From positions 1 through 6,245 of the forward strand of contig JAHDHM010000223.1 of NCBI GenBank assembly GCA_020631315.1: a stretch of DNA of 6,245 nt, in the 5' to 3' direction. The stretch is from Acidimicrobiales bacterium (GTDB lineage Bacteria; Actinomycetota; Acidimicrobiia; Acidimicrobiales; Poriferisodaliceae). The notes beneath the pieces were generated by a model, which worked only from the letters and a program-made list of their open reading frames with translations, was not told where the DNA came from and did no database searches. A program made the translations under genes and the position numbers. Positions 1-5,688 of this stretch are shown here, in pieces. The first letter of the stretch is position 1, and each line of letters starts with the position of its first letter.

Positions 1-72
1 ATCGTCACCGGCGACGCGGGCGGCGAAGTCGTGGAGCACCGGGTCGTCGGTGGCCAAGGTGAACGACGCCAT
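1..72 (-). CDS. glcE: Probable glycolate oxidase subunit GlcE-like FAD-binding protein, N-terminal 24 codons only
   Basis: This is the start of a gene that runs off the left edge of the window. The ATG at 72-70 overlaps the glcD stop codon as TGATG, an arrangement typical of translationally coupled subunits. The visible peptide begins MASFTLATDDPVL and stays open to base 1. It carries no diagnostic motif, so the GlcE assignment rests on position: in glycolate/lactate oxidase operons glcD is commonly followed by glcE, a second FAD-binding subunit that forms a membrane-associated complex with GlcD and the iron-sulfur protein GlcF. The G-rich stretch just before the start may serve as a weak ribosome binding site. 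A different FAD-binding or unrelated gene cannot be excluded. That a coding start lies here is fairly secure; the identity is inferred. Confidence 0.5.
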   Translation of the reverse strand, partial: MASFTLATDDPVLHDFAARVAGDD

Positions 73-1520
73 CAGCCCCACACCCCCGACGGCACCGAGG
101 TCAGCGCCTGGATGTCGGCACACGAATGGCCCGACGGGATGACCTTGCCCGGATTCTGTCGGCAGAACGGATCGAACGCCTGGCGGAGCTTCTCCTGGGC
201 GTCGAGGCCGAAGAGCTCGCTCATGTACTTCTGCTTCTCGACACCGATGCCGTGTTCGCCGGACAGGACACCGCCTGCGTCGAGGCTCGCACGCAGGATG
301 CGGCCGCCGGCCTCGTGAACGCGTTCGAGCGTTCCGGGGACACGGGCGTCGAACACGATGAGCGGATGGAGGTTGCCGTCCCCGGCATGGAAGACGTTCA
401 TCACGAGGAGGTCGAACTCCTCGGCGATGGCGTAGGTCTCGTCGAGTACGTCGGCGAGCTTGGCTCGCGGCACGACGGTGTCGTGGAGGTAGTAGTCGGG
501 GGCGATCTGGGCGATGGCACCGAAGGCCGTCTTGCGCCCCTTCCACAACAGGGCCCGTTCCTCGTCGGTCGCGGCTCGACGGACGTCGGTCGAGCCGTTG
601 GCGGTGGCGATGTCGGCGACCGAGGTCGCATCGGCGTCGACACCGGCCGGGAGGCCCTCGATCTCGACCAACAGCACCGCAGCTGCGTCCCGGGGATAGC
701 CGGCGTTCACGTAGTTCTCGACGGCCTCGGTGATCTTCTGGTCCATCACCTCCATCGCCGCAGGGACGATGCCGGCGGCGATGACGGCGCTGACCGTGGT
801 CGCTGCGTCGCGCACCGAGTCGAACGACAGGAGCATCGTGGTGACCGCAGGCGGGTTCTTGGTGAGGCGCACAGCGATGCGCGTGGTGATGCCGAGCATC
901 CCTTCGCTGCCGACGAAGGCACCACGCAGGTCGTAGCCGTCGGGTTCGTCTTCGAGCCCACCGAGCACTGCGACCGTGCCGTCCGACAGCACCACTTCGA
1001 GTGCAGCGACGTGCGCGTCGGTCACTCCGTACGCGAGGCAGTGAGGACCACCGGAGTTGTTCGCGACGTTGCCGCCGATCGTGCACACCTGTTGGCTCGA
1101 CGGGTCTGGCGCGTAGTGGAATCCGAGCGGACGCAGGTGCTTGGTCAGGTCGAGGTTGATGACCCCGGGCTCGACCCAGGCGACTCCGTTGACCTCGTCG
1201 ACTTCGAGGATCTTGTTCATCCGGCCCGTGGAGACGACGATCGGCGCACCGAGTGGGATCGCTCCTCCGGCCAGACCGGTTCCGGCACCGCGCGGCACCA
1301 CCGAGCGGCCGTGCCGTTCGGCGATCCGCATGATCTCCTGCACTTCTGCCGTGGACGTCGGGTAGCAGACGGGACCCGACACGCCGCCGTCGAAGACCGA
1401 CGCGTCGTGCCCGTGCAGCGACCGGGCCGCACCGTCGACACGAACTCTTCCGGGCTCCAGAGCCGCAGCGAGGTCGTTGACGAGGGGGTCTGGTGTCGTC
1501 CCCCGTCGAAACAGCTTCAT
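72..1520 (-). CDS. glcD: FAD-linked 2-hydroxyacid oxidase, glycolate oxidase subunit GlcD / D-lactate dehydrogenase family
   Basis: A full-length 482-residue flavoprotein, close to the roughly 500 residues usual for GlcD. The N-terminal PCMH-type FAD-binding domain shows VVPRGAGTGLAGGA at residues 74-86, CTIGGNVANNSGG at 146-158 and FVGSEGMLG at 202-210. The C-terminal FAD-oxidase domain carries the family signatures HAGDGNLHP (378-386), SGEHGIG (420-426) and NPGKV (456-460), followed by a GlcD-like tail ending near HSCADI. In this family the enzyme oxidises glycolate, D-lactate or related 2-hydroxyacids to 2-oxoacids and passes electrons to the respiratory chain, usually with GlcE and GlcF. 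The ATG at 1520 is supported by a GGAG 8 nt upstream (1529-1532). The stop overlaps the next start, so it is probably cotranscribed with that gene. Substrate choice between glycolate and D-lactate cannot be read from the sequence. Confidence 0.93.
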   Translation of the reverse strand: MKLFRRGTTPDPLVNDLAAALEPGRVRVDGAARSLHGHDASVFDGGVSGPVCYPTSTAEVQEIMRIAERHGRSVVPRGAGTGLAGGAIPLGAPIVVSTGRMNKILEVDEVNGVAWVEPGVINLDLTKHLRPLGFHYAPDPSSQQVCTIGGNVANNSGGPHCLAYGVTDAHVAALEVVLSDGTVAVLGGLEDEPDGYDLRGAFVGSEGMLGITTRIAVRLTKNPPAVTTMLLSFDSVRDAATTVSAVIAAGIVPAAMEVMDQKITEAVENYVNAGYPRDAAAVLLVEIEGLPAGVDADATSVADIATANGSTDVRRAATDEERALLWKGRKTAFGAIAQIAPDYYLHDTVVPRAKLADVLDETYAIAEEFDLLVMNVFHAGDGNLHPLIVFDARVPGTLERVHEAGGRILRASLDAGGVLSGEHGIGVEKQKYMSELFGLDAQEKLRQAFDPFCRQNPGKVIPSGHSCADIQALTSVPSGVWG

Positions 1521-1528
1521 CGTCGTGT

Positions 1529-1532
1529 CTCC
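1529..1532 (-). promoter_or_regulatory. Ribosome binding site of glcD
   Basis: The minus strand reads GGGGGAG followed by ACACGACG and the ATG at 1520. The GGAG core sits 8 nt from the start codon, a normal spacing, and fixes the glcD start. Confidence 0.6.
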
Positions 1533-1578
1533 CCCGACGTCCCTGCGACGTCAGTTCGAAGCGTGCCAGTTGGTGGAC

Positions 1579-1663
1579 TCACGGGGCGATCTCCGTGAGC
1601 TTCGAGGTGCCAGGATCGCAGCGAAAGCTCCGATCGCCGACCTCGGTGAGCGCCGCGGAGAGG
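1579..1663 (-). other. Out-of-frame continuation of the upstream serine protease (probable true C-terminal tail)
   Basis: Directly after the TAG stop of the protease (1666-1664), skipping one base opens a 28-codon frame to a TGA at 1581-1579. It begins SLSAALTEVGD and contains RCDPG. The joined sequence reads like the C-terminus of MarP-type trypsin-like proteases: the strand after the FAS/FAA motif continues into a helix and then a late cysteine. In Mycobacterium MarP a C-terminal cysteine pairs with one shortly before the catalytic histidine, and this protease has a cysteine in that place (residue 42). The segment is therefore more likely the lost tail of the protease than an untranslated spacer. 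That leaves only 58 nt between it and glcD. Whether the break is a real mutation, a sequencing or assembly error, or a recoding event is not decidable here. Confidence 0.5.
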
Positions 1664-2299
1664 CTACGCCGATGCGGCGACCACCCATGAGACCCCGTCG
1701 TCGCCGGACGCGAACAGCAGCCCGAGCAGCTCTGGACCGTCGGGGCCGCCGACGTACACTCCGGCACCGGAGTCGCCTCCGCCGCTTCGGAGCGCCAGCT
1801 CGTAGCCGAGGCGGCGCGCGTCAGCGGTGGACCGGACGGCGTCGATCACGATGTTGACCCGCCGCAGGACGTGACCGTCGACGTCGCCGGAGCGACGTGC
1901 CCCGATGAGGCGTGCGGTGGCCGGAGCGTCCTGGGTGGACAACGCGCTGAGCGTCACGTCGTCGACGTCGGCGCCATCGACCAGGCGCAGGAGCGCGAGG
2001 TCCGTCCTCGGATCGTGGGCGACGACCACAGCATCGCGGACGGCGCTGTCGGAGCCTTCAGCGAGCAGGGTCACGGTGGCGGTGCCGTCGCCATCGGCGA
2101 CCACGTGCGCAGCGGTCGCCACCAGGTCGGCCGACATCAGGACACCGCTCGCCGCAGCCGGGCCGGCATCGCCACAGCCGGTCGTGTCGACGTACACGGC
2201 GCGTGCCGACGCCTCACCGAGGCCGCTCGTCGCAGCGTCCGGTCGATCCGTCCCACAGCCGGTGCCGAGGATTCCGGCGACGGCTACGGTCGCCCACAT
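1664..2299 (-). CDS. Exported trypsin-like (S1, MarP/HtrA-like) serine protease, C-terminus probably frameshifted
   Basis: A 211-residue protease that begins MWATVAVAGILGTGCG, a short hydrophobic leader followed by a cysteine at residue 15. This suggests export, possibly as a lipoprotein, but the lipobox (GTGC) is poor and the leader has no positive charge. The catalytic triad is intact: His65 in ATAAHVV, Asp100 in DPRTDLALLRL and Ser177 in GGGDSGAGVY. The LLGLLFASGDDG stretch near 191-202 matches the layout of MarP-like periplasmic proteases. It lacks the multi-span membrane domain of MarP. The frame stops at TAG soon after, and a plausible tail continues in another frame to 1579, restoring about 239 residues. 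The ATG is chosen because all residues upstream look non-coding; no ribosome binding site is visible. This start codon overlaps the start of the divergent gene. The physiological target is unknown. Confidence 0.78.
   Translation of the reverse strand: MWATVAVAGILGTGCGTDRPDAATSGLGEASARAVYVDTTGCGDAGPAAASGVLMSADLVATAAHVVADGDGTATVTLLAEGSDSAVRDAVVVAHDPRTDLALLRLVDGADVDDVTLSALSTQDAPATARLIGARRSGDVDGHVLRRVNIVIDAVRSTADARRLGYELALRSGGGDSGAGVYVGGPDGPELLGLLFASGDDGVSWVVAASA
2285..2290 (+). promoter_or_regulatory. Possible -10 element for a leaderless transcript
   Basis: TACGGT fits the actinobacterial TANNNT -10 pattern and lies 7 nt before the ATG at 2298, the spacing expected if transcription starts at or next to the start codon. 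No recognisable -35 hexamer is seen 16-18 nt further upstream. Leaderless initiation would also explain the absence of a Shine-Dalgarno sequence. A six-base match in GC-rich DNA is weak evidence. Confidence 0.25.
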
Positions 2300-2744
2300 G
2301 CGTCGACAAGTGTTGGAGCGCTCGGTGCGCCGGCTGCTACGAGACGACGAGGACCTGCTCGGCGTCGCTGCGGTCTGGCGGCGGCATCGTTGGTTCGTCC
2401 CGTACACACTCCTCGCCACCCTCGTGGTGGGGTTGGTGGCAGCGCTCTCGGGCTTCACGGCGTTCGGTTCGGTCGGTCTCGGCGCCGCAGGTGGGGCGAT
2501 CGCTGCGACCGCCACGACGCGCCAGTTCGTCGTGGCCGTCACGGATCGGTCACTCGTGCTCATGCGTGGTGGCCGAGTCCGACAGGTCGCCGTCGAGGCG
2601 ATGTCTCGGCACCCGAAACGGGGCACCGTCGAGTCGATGGGCGGCAATCTTCTGGTGTCCGAATGGTCCATCGACGAACGGGTGTATTCGTCCTACGCCC
2701 GGTCCGACCAGGTGCTGCACGCACTGGCGGCAGGCAGGATCTGA
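2298..2744 (+). CDS. Small membrane-associated protein of unknown function
   Basis: A 148-residue protein that I do not recognise as a named family. Residues 1-31 are strongly charged and arginine-rich (starting MRRQVLERSVRRLL). They are followed by a hydrophobic region at about 33-72 that could form two closely spaced membrane segments, with a glycine/alanine-rich second half. From about residue 76 the sequence looks like alternating beta strands: FVVAVTDRSLVLM, then a basic segment around HPKRG, then LLVSEWSI and a final helix ending ALAAGRI. This organisation resembles small actinobacterial membrane proteins with a bacterial PH-like domain, but that is a visual impression only. Codon use is strongly G/C at third positions, supporting real coding. 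The start at 2298 has no Shine-Dalgarno sequence; GTG codons at 2310 and 2328 are alternatives. It diverges from the protease and converges on dctP. Confidence 0.7.
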   Translation: MRRQVLERSVRRLLRDDEDLLGVAAVWRRHRWFVPYTLLATLVVGLVAALSGFTAFGSVGLGAAGGAIAATATTRQFVVAVTDRSLVLMRGGRVRQVAVEAMSRHPKRGTVESMGGNLLVSEWSIDERVYSSYARSDQVLHALAAGRI

Positions 2745-2777
2745 GCGAGTCTCGCCGAGGAGCATCCCTCGCCGAAG

Positions 2778-2824
2778 CACCCGGTCGGCGCCGCCCCACC
2801 CGTCAGGGCGACGCCGACCCGGTG
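2778..2824. terminator. Bidirectional terminator-like hairpin between convergent genes
   Basis: Two 19-nt arms (2778-2796 and 2806-2824) flank a 9-nt loop centred at 2801. Seventeen of nineteen positions pair; the exceptions are a C-C and a C-A mismatch. The hairpin begins 5 nt after the dctP stop on the minus strand and 33 nt after the plus-strand stop, so it can serve both genes. There is no clear T-tract on either side, which is common for GC-rich actinobacterial terminators but leaves intrinsic termination unproven. Confidence 0.6.
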
Positions 2825-2829
2825 AGACG

Positions 2830-4041
2830 TCAGATCTGGGTCTGCTGCGTCAGGTAGGAGCGCTCGGCGAGGCCGTGCCACTCGGAGATGCCGTCGCGGA
2901 ACTGGCGCCAGGGGCCGAGGATCTCGGCGAACTTGGGGTTGTCCGCGGCGACCTCGTCGAGGACGTTCTCGGTCTCTTCCTTGAACGCCGCCATCAGCTC
3001 CGGCGAGAACTCGCGGATCTCCGCGAACTCCTTGATCTTCTGGAGATCGGCCTGGTTGAGCACGTCGTACTTGGCCATCGTGCGCATGTTGGCGTGCGCC
3101 GCAGCGTTCTCGACGGCGGCCTGGTACTCGGGCGGCAGGTCGTTCCACAGTTCGAGGCTGATCTGCACCTCGAGCGCCGTGCCCGGCTCCCACCAACCCG
3201 GGTGGTAGTAGAACAGCTCGCTGCCGAGCTGGTCGAGGCCGAGGATGAGGTCGTCGGTCGGGCCGACGAACTCGGCGGCGTCGATGGCACCCGTCTCGAT
3301 CGAGGTGAGGATCTCACCACCCGCGACCGACACCTGCTCGCCACCGAGGGCGGCGAGGACACGACCGGCGAGGCCGGGGATACGCATCTTCAGACCCTGG
3401 AGGTCGGCGACGGTGTTGATCTCCTTGGTGAACCAGCCGCCCATCTGGCAGCCGGTGCCGCCGGCCGGGAAGGCGATGATGCCGTGCTCTTCGGCGTAGA
3501 ACTCGTTGAGCAGCTCGAGGCCGCCACCTTCGTACAGCCAGGCGTTCTGCTGACGCTGGGTGAGGCCGAAGGGCACCGCGGTGCCGAACTGCTGCACCTC
3601 GTTGAGACCCGTGTAGTAGTACGACGCCGTGTGGCCGATCTGCATGCCGCCGTCACGGACGGTCGGCAGGACCTCGAGGCCACCCACGATCTCGCCGGCT
3701 GGGCGGGCGTTGATCTTGAAGCGTCCACCGGTGAGGCGTGACACCTCGGCGGCGAAGGTCTCGGCGGCGCCGAACAGGGTCACGAGGCCGGTGGGCCAGC
3801 TGGTGCCCATCTCCCACTCGATCTCGGGGGCGTCCTGGCTGAGCGACACCTCGCCGTCCGTCGAACCCGCTGCGGTGGTCGTGGTGGCGTCGGCGCCGTC
3901 GGAGTCCGAGTCGCCGCCGCAGGCAGCGAGCACGGCCGACGATGCAGCGACACCGGCGATGCCGATGCCCGCCTTCTTCAGGAAGTCGCGACGATCGAGC
4001 GCCGGATCCTCCGTGATGTCCGTGGTGGTGGTGTCCGACAT
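2830..4041 (-). CDS. dctP: TRAP transporter solute-binding protein, DctP family, TakP-like, Tat-exported lipoprotein
   Basis: A 403-residue extracytoplasmic binding protein that captures the substrate and delivers it to the DctQM permease. The N-terminus has a twin-arginine motif RRDFLKK (17-23), a hydrophobic stretch and a lipobox LAAC with Cys41, indicating export in folded form and lipid anchoring. A Asp/Ser/Ala/Thr-rich linker (about 44-62) leads to the binding domain. The latter carries hallmarks of the TakP/2-oxoacid class: MGTSWPTG (78-85), ASYYYTGL (139-146), GTAVPFGL (153-160), TGCQMGGWF (196-204), LKMRI (217-221), DAAEFVGP (254-261) and YYHPGWWEPG (278-287). In TakP-like proteins the Gln of QMGG, the Arg of KMRI and the AE-aromatic segment surround the bound carboxylate and metal ion. 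Known members bind pyruvate-like 2-oxoacids or lactate; which applies here is not shown. An AGGAGG 4 nt before the ATG fixes the start. Confidence 0.93.
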   Translation of the reverse strand: MSDTTTTDITEDPALDRRDFLKKAGIGIAGVAASSAVLAACGGDSDSDGADATTTTAAGSTDGEVSLSQDAPEIEWEMGTSWPTGLVTLFGAAETFAAEVSRLTGGRFKINARPAGEIVGGLEVLPTVRDGGMQIGHTASYYYTGLNEVQQFGTAVPFGLTQRQQNAWLYEGGGLELLNEFYAEEHGIIAFPAGGTGCQMGGWFTKEINTVADLQGLKMRIPGLAGRVLAALGGEQVSVAGGEILTSIETGAIDAAEFVGPTDDLILGLDQLGSELFYYHPGWWEPGTALEVQISLELWNDLPPEYQAAVENAAAHANMRTMAKYDVLNQADLQKIKEFAEIREFSPELMAAFKEETENVLDEVAADNPKFAEILGPWRQFRDGISEWHGLAERSYLTQQTQI

Positions 4042-4045
4042 GTTC

Positions 4046-4051
4046 CCTCCT
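4046..4051 (-). promoter_or_regulatory. Strong ribosome binding site of dctP
   Basis: The minus strand reads AGGAGG, then GAAC, then the ATG at 4041. This is a near-perfect Shine-Dalgarno sequence and decides the dctP start against upstream in-frame codons that would extend the protein with a non-coding-like sequence. It is stronger than the other ribosome binding sites in the window, in keeping with a binding protein needed in excess over its permease. Confidence 0.75.
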
Positions 4052-4078
4052 GGTGTCGTCGGATGAGGTCCTGGTGAG

Positions 4079-4108
4079 CCGAGCGGGGCATGGCCCGGTC
4101 GAACTCGG
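4079..4108 (-). other. Small intercistronic hairpin between dctM and dctP
   Basis: In the 73-nt gap between dctM and dctP, CCGAG/CTCGG outer arms (4104-4108 with 4079-4083) enclose an inner GGGC/GCCC stem with a three-base loop (4086-4096). It could stabilise the dctP part of the message after processing, a common way of raising binding-protein levels. The stems are short for GC-rich DNA, so this may be chance. Confidence 0.25.
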
Positions 4109-4114
4109 GTCAGG

Positions 4115-5683
4115 TCAGTTGAGGCTGAAGGTGTTGAACGAGAACTCGGTGATGCCCGGGAACAGCCCGAGCACGACGAGGGCGACACCCTGGAGGACCA
4201 TGAACGGAATGGCCCCCTTGTGGATGTCGGCGGTCTTGACTTCGGGCGGCGCCACGCTCTGGAGATAGAAGAGCGAGAACCCGACCGGCGGCGAGATGAA
4301 CGCCATGTTGAGGTTCACCGCCATGAGAACGGCGAACCAGACCTTGTCGAAGGTCGAGAAGCCGAGCAGCTCCATCGCGGGCACGAAGATGGGCACGACG
4401 ATGAAGGTGATCTCGAGGAACTCGAGGTTGATGCCCAACAGGAACACGGCGATCATCGCGACGATCACGAAGCCGGTCTTGCCGCCGCCGATCGAGGTGA
4501 GCCAGTCGGACACCTGATCCGAGCCACCCAGCTGGAAGAACATCACGCTGAAGAAGGTGGAGCTGAACAGCAGCGTCATGACGAGGATCGTGACGTTCGC
4601 CGTGGAGACCCCGGATTCCTTGAGTGCGCTGCGCGTGAGACGCCAGCGAGGCTCGATGTGCTCGGCGCCGTCGGCGACCAGCAGTCGGTCGAACCACCAG
4701 TTCAGGACCGCGAGGAGCAGTGCACCGGCGACGCCGACCGAACCCGACTCCGATGGCGTCGCGACGCCCTGGAAGATCGAGACGAGCACGCCCATGATCA
4801 GGGCGATGATCGGCACCACCGACAGGAGCACCTCGGCGGCCAACATCCGGGTGACCGACAGGATCAGCAGGCAGCCGACGAAGGTGATCACCAGACCGGT
4901 CAGCGCGACCGGCATGCCGAACAGCAGCAGCACCAGGAACACGATCGCACCGAGCACGGCGGCGATGATCACGTTGGTCTTGGGGCTCGTGTTGCCTTCG
5001 AGTGTGCGCTGCTCCTTCGGCATCGCCGGCCCGACCTCTGGCTTCAGGAACGAGATCCCGAGCGTGTAGGCGATGTAGAGGCCCGAGAGCAGCAGGCCCG
5101 GGATGAGGGCACCGGCGAACAAGCCGAGGATGCCGACGCTGAGCTGCTGTGCCAGGAGGATCAGCACGAGGCTGGGTGGCAACATCTGCGCCAACGTGCC
5201 CGAGGCCGTGATGGCGCCGGTCGCCAGCTTGTGGTCGTAGCCGAGCTTCACCATGGCGGGCAGGGACAACAGGCCCATCACGATGACGGTGGCGGCGACG
5301 ACGCCCGTCGCCGCTGCGAGCAGCGTGCCGACGATGATCACGGCCGCGGCGACACCACCGCGCAGCGGTCCCATGAGCATGCCGATGGCGTTGAGAAGCC
5401 GCTCTGCGAGGCCCGATCTCTCGAGGATCGCGCCCATCATGACGAACAGGGGCACCGCCAGGAGTGTGGGGTCCTGGATCTGCGCCGAGTAGCGAGACGG
5501 CAACACGTTGAGCGTTGCCGGGTTGAACGTGTCGGTCAGGTCGCCGATGAAGGCGAACGCCAGCGCCGTGGCGGCGAAGGAGAAGGCGACGTTGTAGCCG
5601 GTGAGGATCATCGCCATGAAGACGATGAACATCACGAGTGACAGGAAGACGCCGAGTTCGAGTCCGAGAATGCCGAGGATCAT
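4115..5683 (-). CDS. dctM: TRAP transporter large permease subunit DctM
   Basis: The 522-residue ion-coupled transport subunit of a TRAP system, in the cytoplasmic membrane with about a dozen hydrophobic segments. Family features (numbered from the in-frame GTG at 5692; subtract 3 for this start) include VPLFVMMGAILERSGLAERL (80-99), the re-entrant-loop region ITASGTLAQMLPPSLVLI (161-178), ATPSESGSVGVAGA (311-324) and the C-terminal NLNMAFISPPVGFSLFYL (460-477). It is longer than the roughly 425-residue SiaM/DctM standard because of polar loops at about 216-240 and 335-365, as in the permeases paired with TakP-type binding proteins. Two starts are possible. The ATG at 5683 has a GGAG 8 nt upstream (5692-5695) and is preferred. 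The GTG at 5692 would overlap the dctQ stop as GTGA and add three residues. It lies between dctQ and dctP in one operon. Confidence 0.95.
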   Translation of the reverse strand: MILGILGLELGVFLSLVMFIVFMAMILTGYNVAFSFAATALAFAFIGDLTDTFNPATLNVLPSRYSAQIQDPTLLAVPLFVMMGAILERSGLAERLLNAIGMLMGPLRGGVAAAVIIVGTLLAAATGVVAATVIVMGLLSLPAMVKLGYDHKLATGAITASGTLAQMLPPSLVLILLAQQLSVGILGLFAGALIPGLLLSGLYIAYTLGISFLKPEVGPAMPKEQRTLEGNTSPKTNVIIAAVLGAIVFLVLLLFGMPVALTGLVITFVGCLLILSVTRMLAAEVLLSVVPIIALIMGVLVSIFQGVATPSESGSVGVAGALLLAVLNWWFDRLLVADGAEHIEPRWRLTRSALKESGVSTANVTILVMTLLFSSTFFSVMFFQLGGSDQVSDWLTSIGGGKTGFVIVAMIAVFLLGINLEFLEITFIVVPIFVPAMELLGFSTFDKVWFAVLMAVNLNMAFISPPVGFSLFYLQSVAPPEVKTADIHKGAIPFMVLQGVALVVLGLFPGITEFSFNTFSLN

Positions 5684-5688
5684 CGTCG

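Noticed and set aside
126..1598. Long 490-codon open frame on the plus strand opposite glcD
   Set aside because: It mirrors a confidently identified gene. Its product is rich in Arg, Asp, Val and Gly with no domain motifs, as expected for an antisense frame of high-GC coding DNA.
1614..1635. Hairpin with a GAAA tetraloop (arms GATCGCAGC and GCTCCGATC) downstream of the protease stop
   Set aside because: One mismatch in a 9-bp stem and no T-tract; it lies inside the probable frameshifted protease tail, so it is more likely coding sequence than a terminator.
1905..2297. Upstream extension of the plus-strand small-protein frame to 1905
   Set aside because: It is antisense to the protease catalytic region and reads as Ser/Ala/Thr-rich filler with no transition into a domain.
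2300..2671. Upstream extension of the protease frame to an ATG at 2671
   Set aside because: The extra 124 residues are a Thr/Arg/Ser-rich sequence lying opposite the plus-strand gene, and the leader-like sequence begins only at 2299.
2203..3741. Very long plus-strand open frame across the small protein gene and dctP
   Set aside because: It crosses a convergent gene boundary and the hairpin, reads Arg/Ser-rich then Leu/Glu/Val-rich sequence with no motifs, and is antisense to dctP for most of its length.
4042..4188. Upstream extension of dctP to an ATG at 4188
   Set aside because: It would overlap the end of dctM, adds a Ser/Pro-rich stretch before the Tat signal and ignores the strong AGGAGG before 4041.
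4220..5641. 473-codon open frame on the plus strand opposite dctM
   Set aside because: The translation is a His/Asp/Glu/Arg-rich low-complexity string, the typical antisense image of a hydrophobic membrane protein gene.
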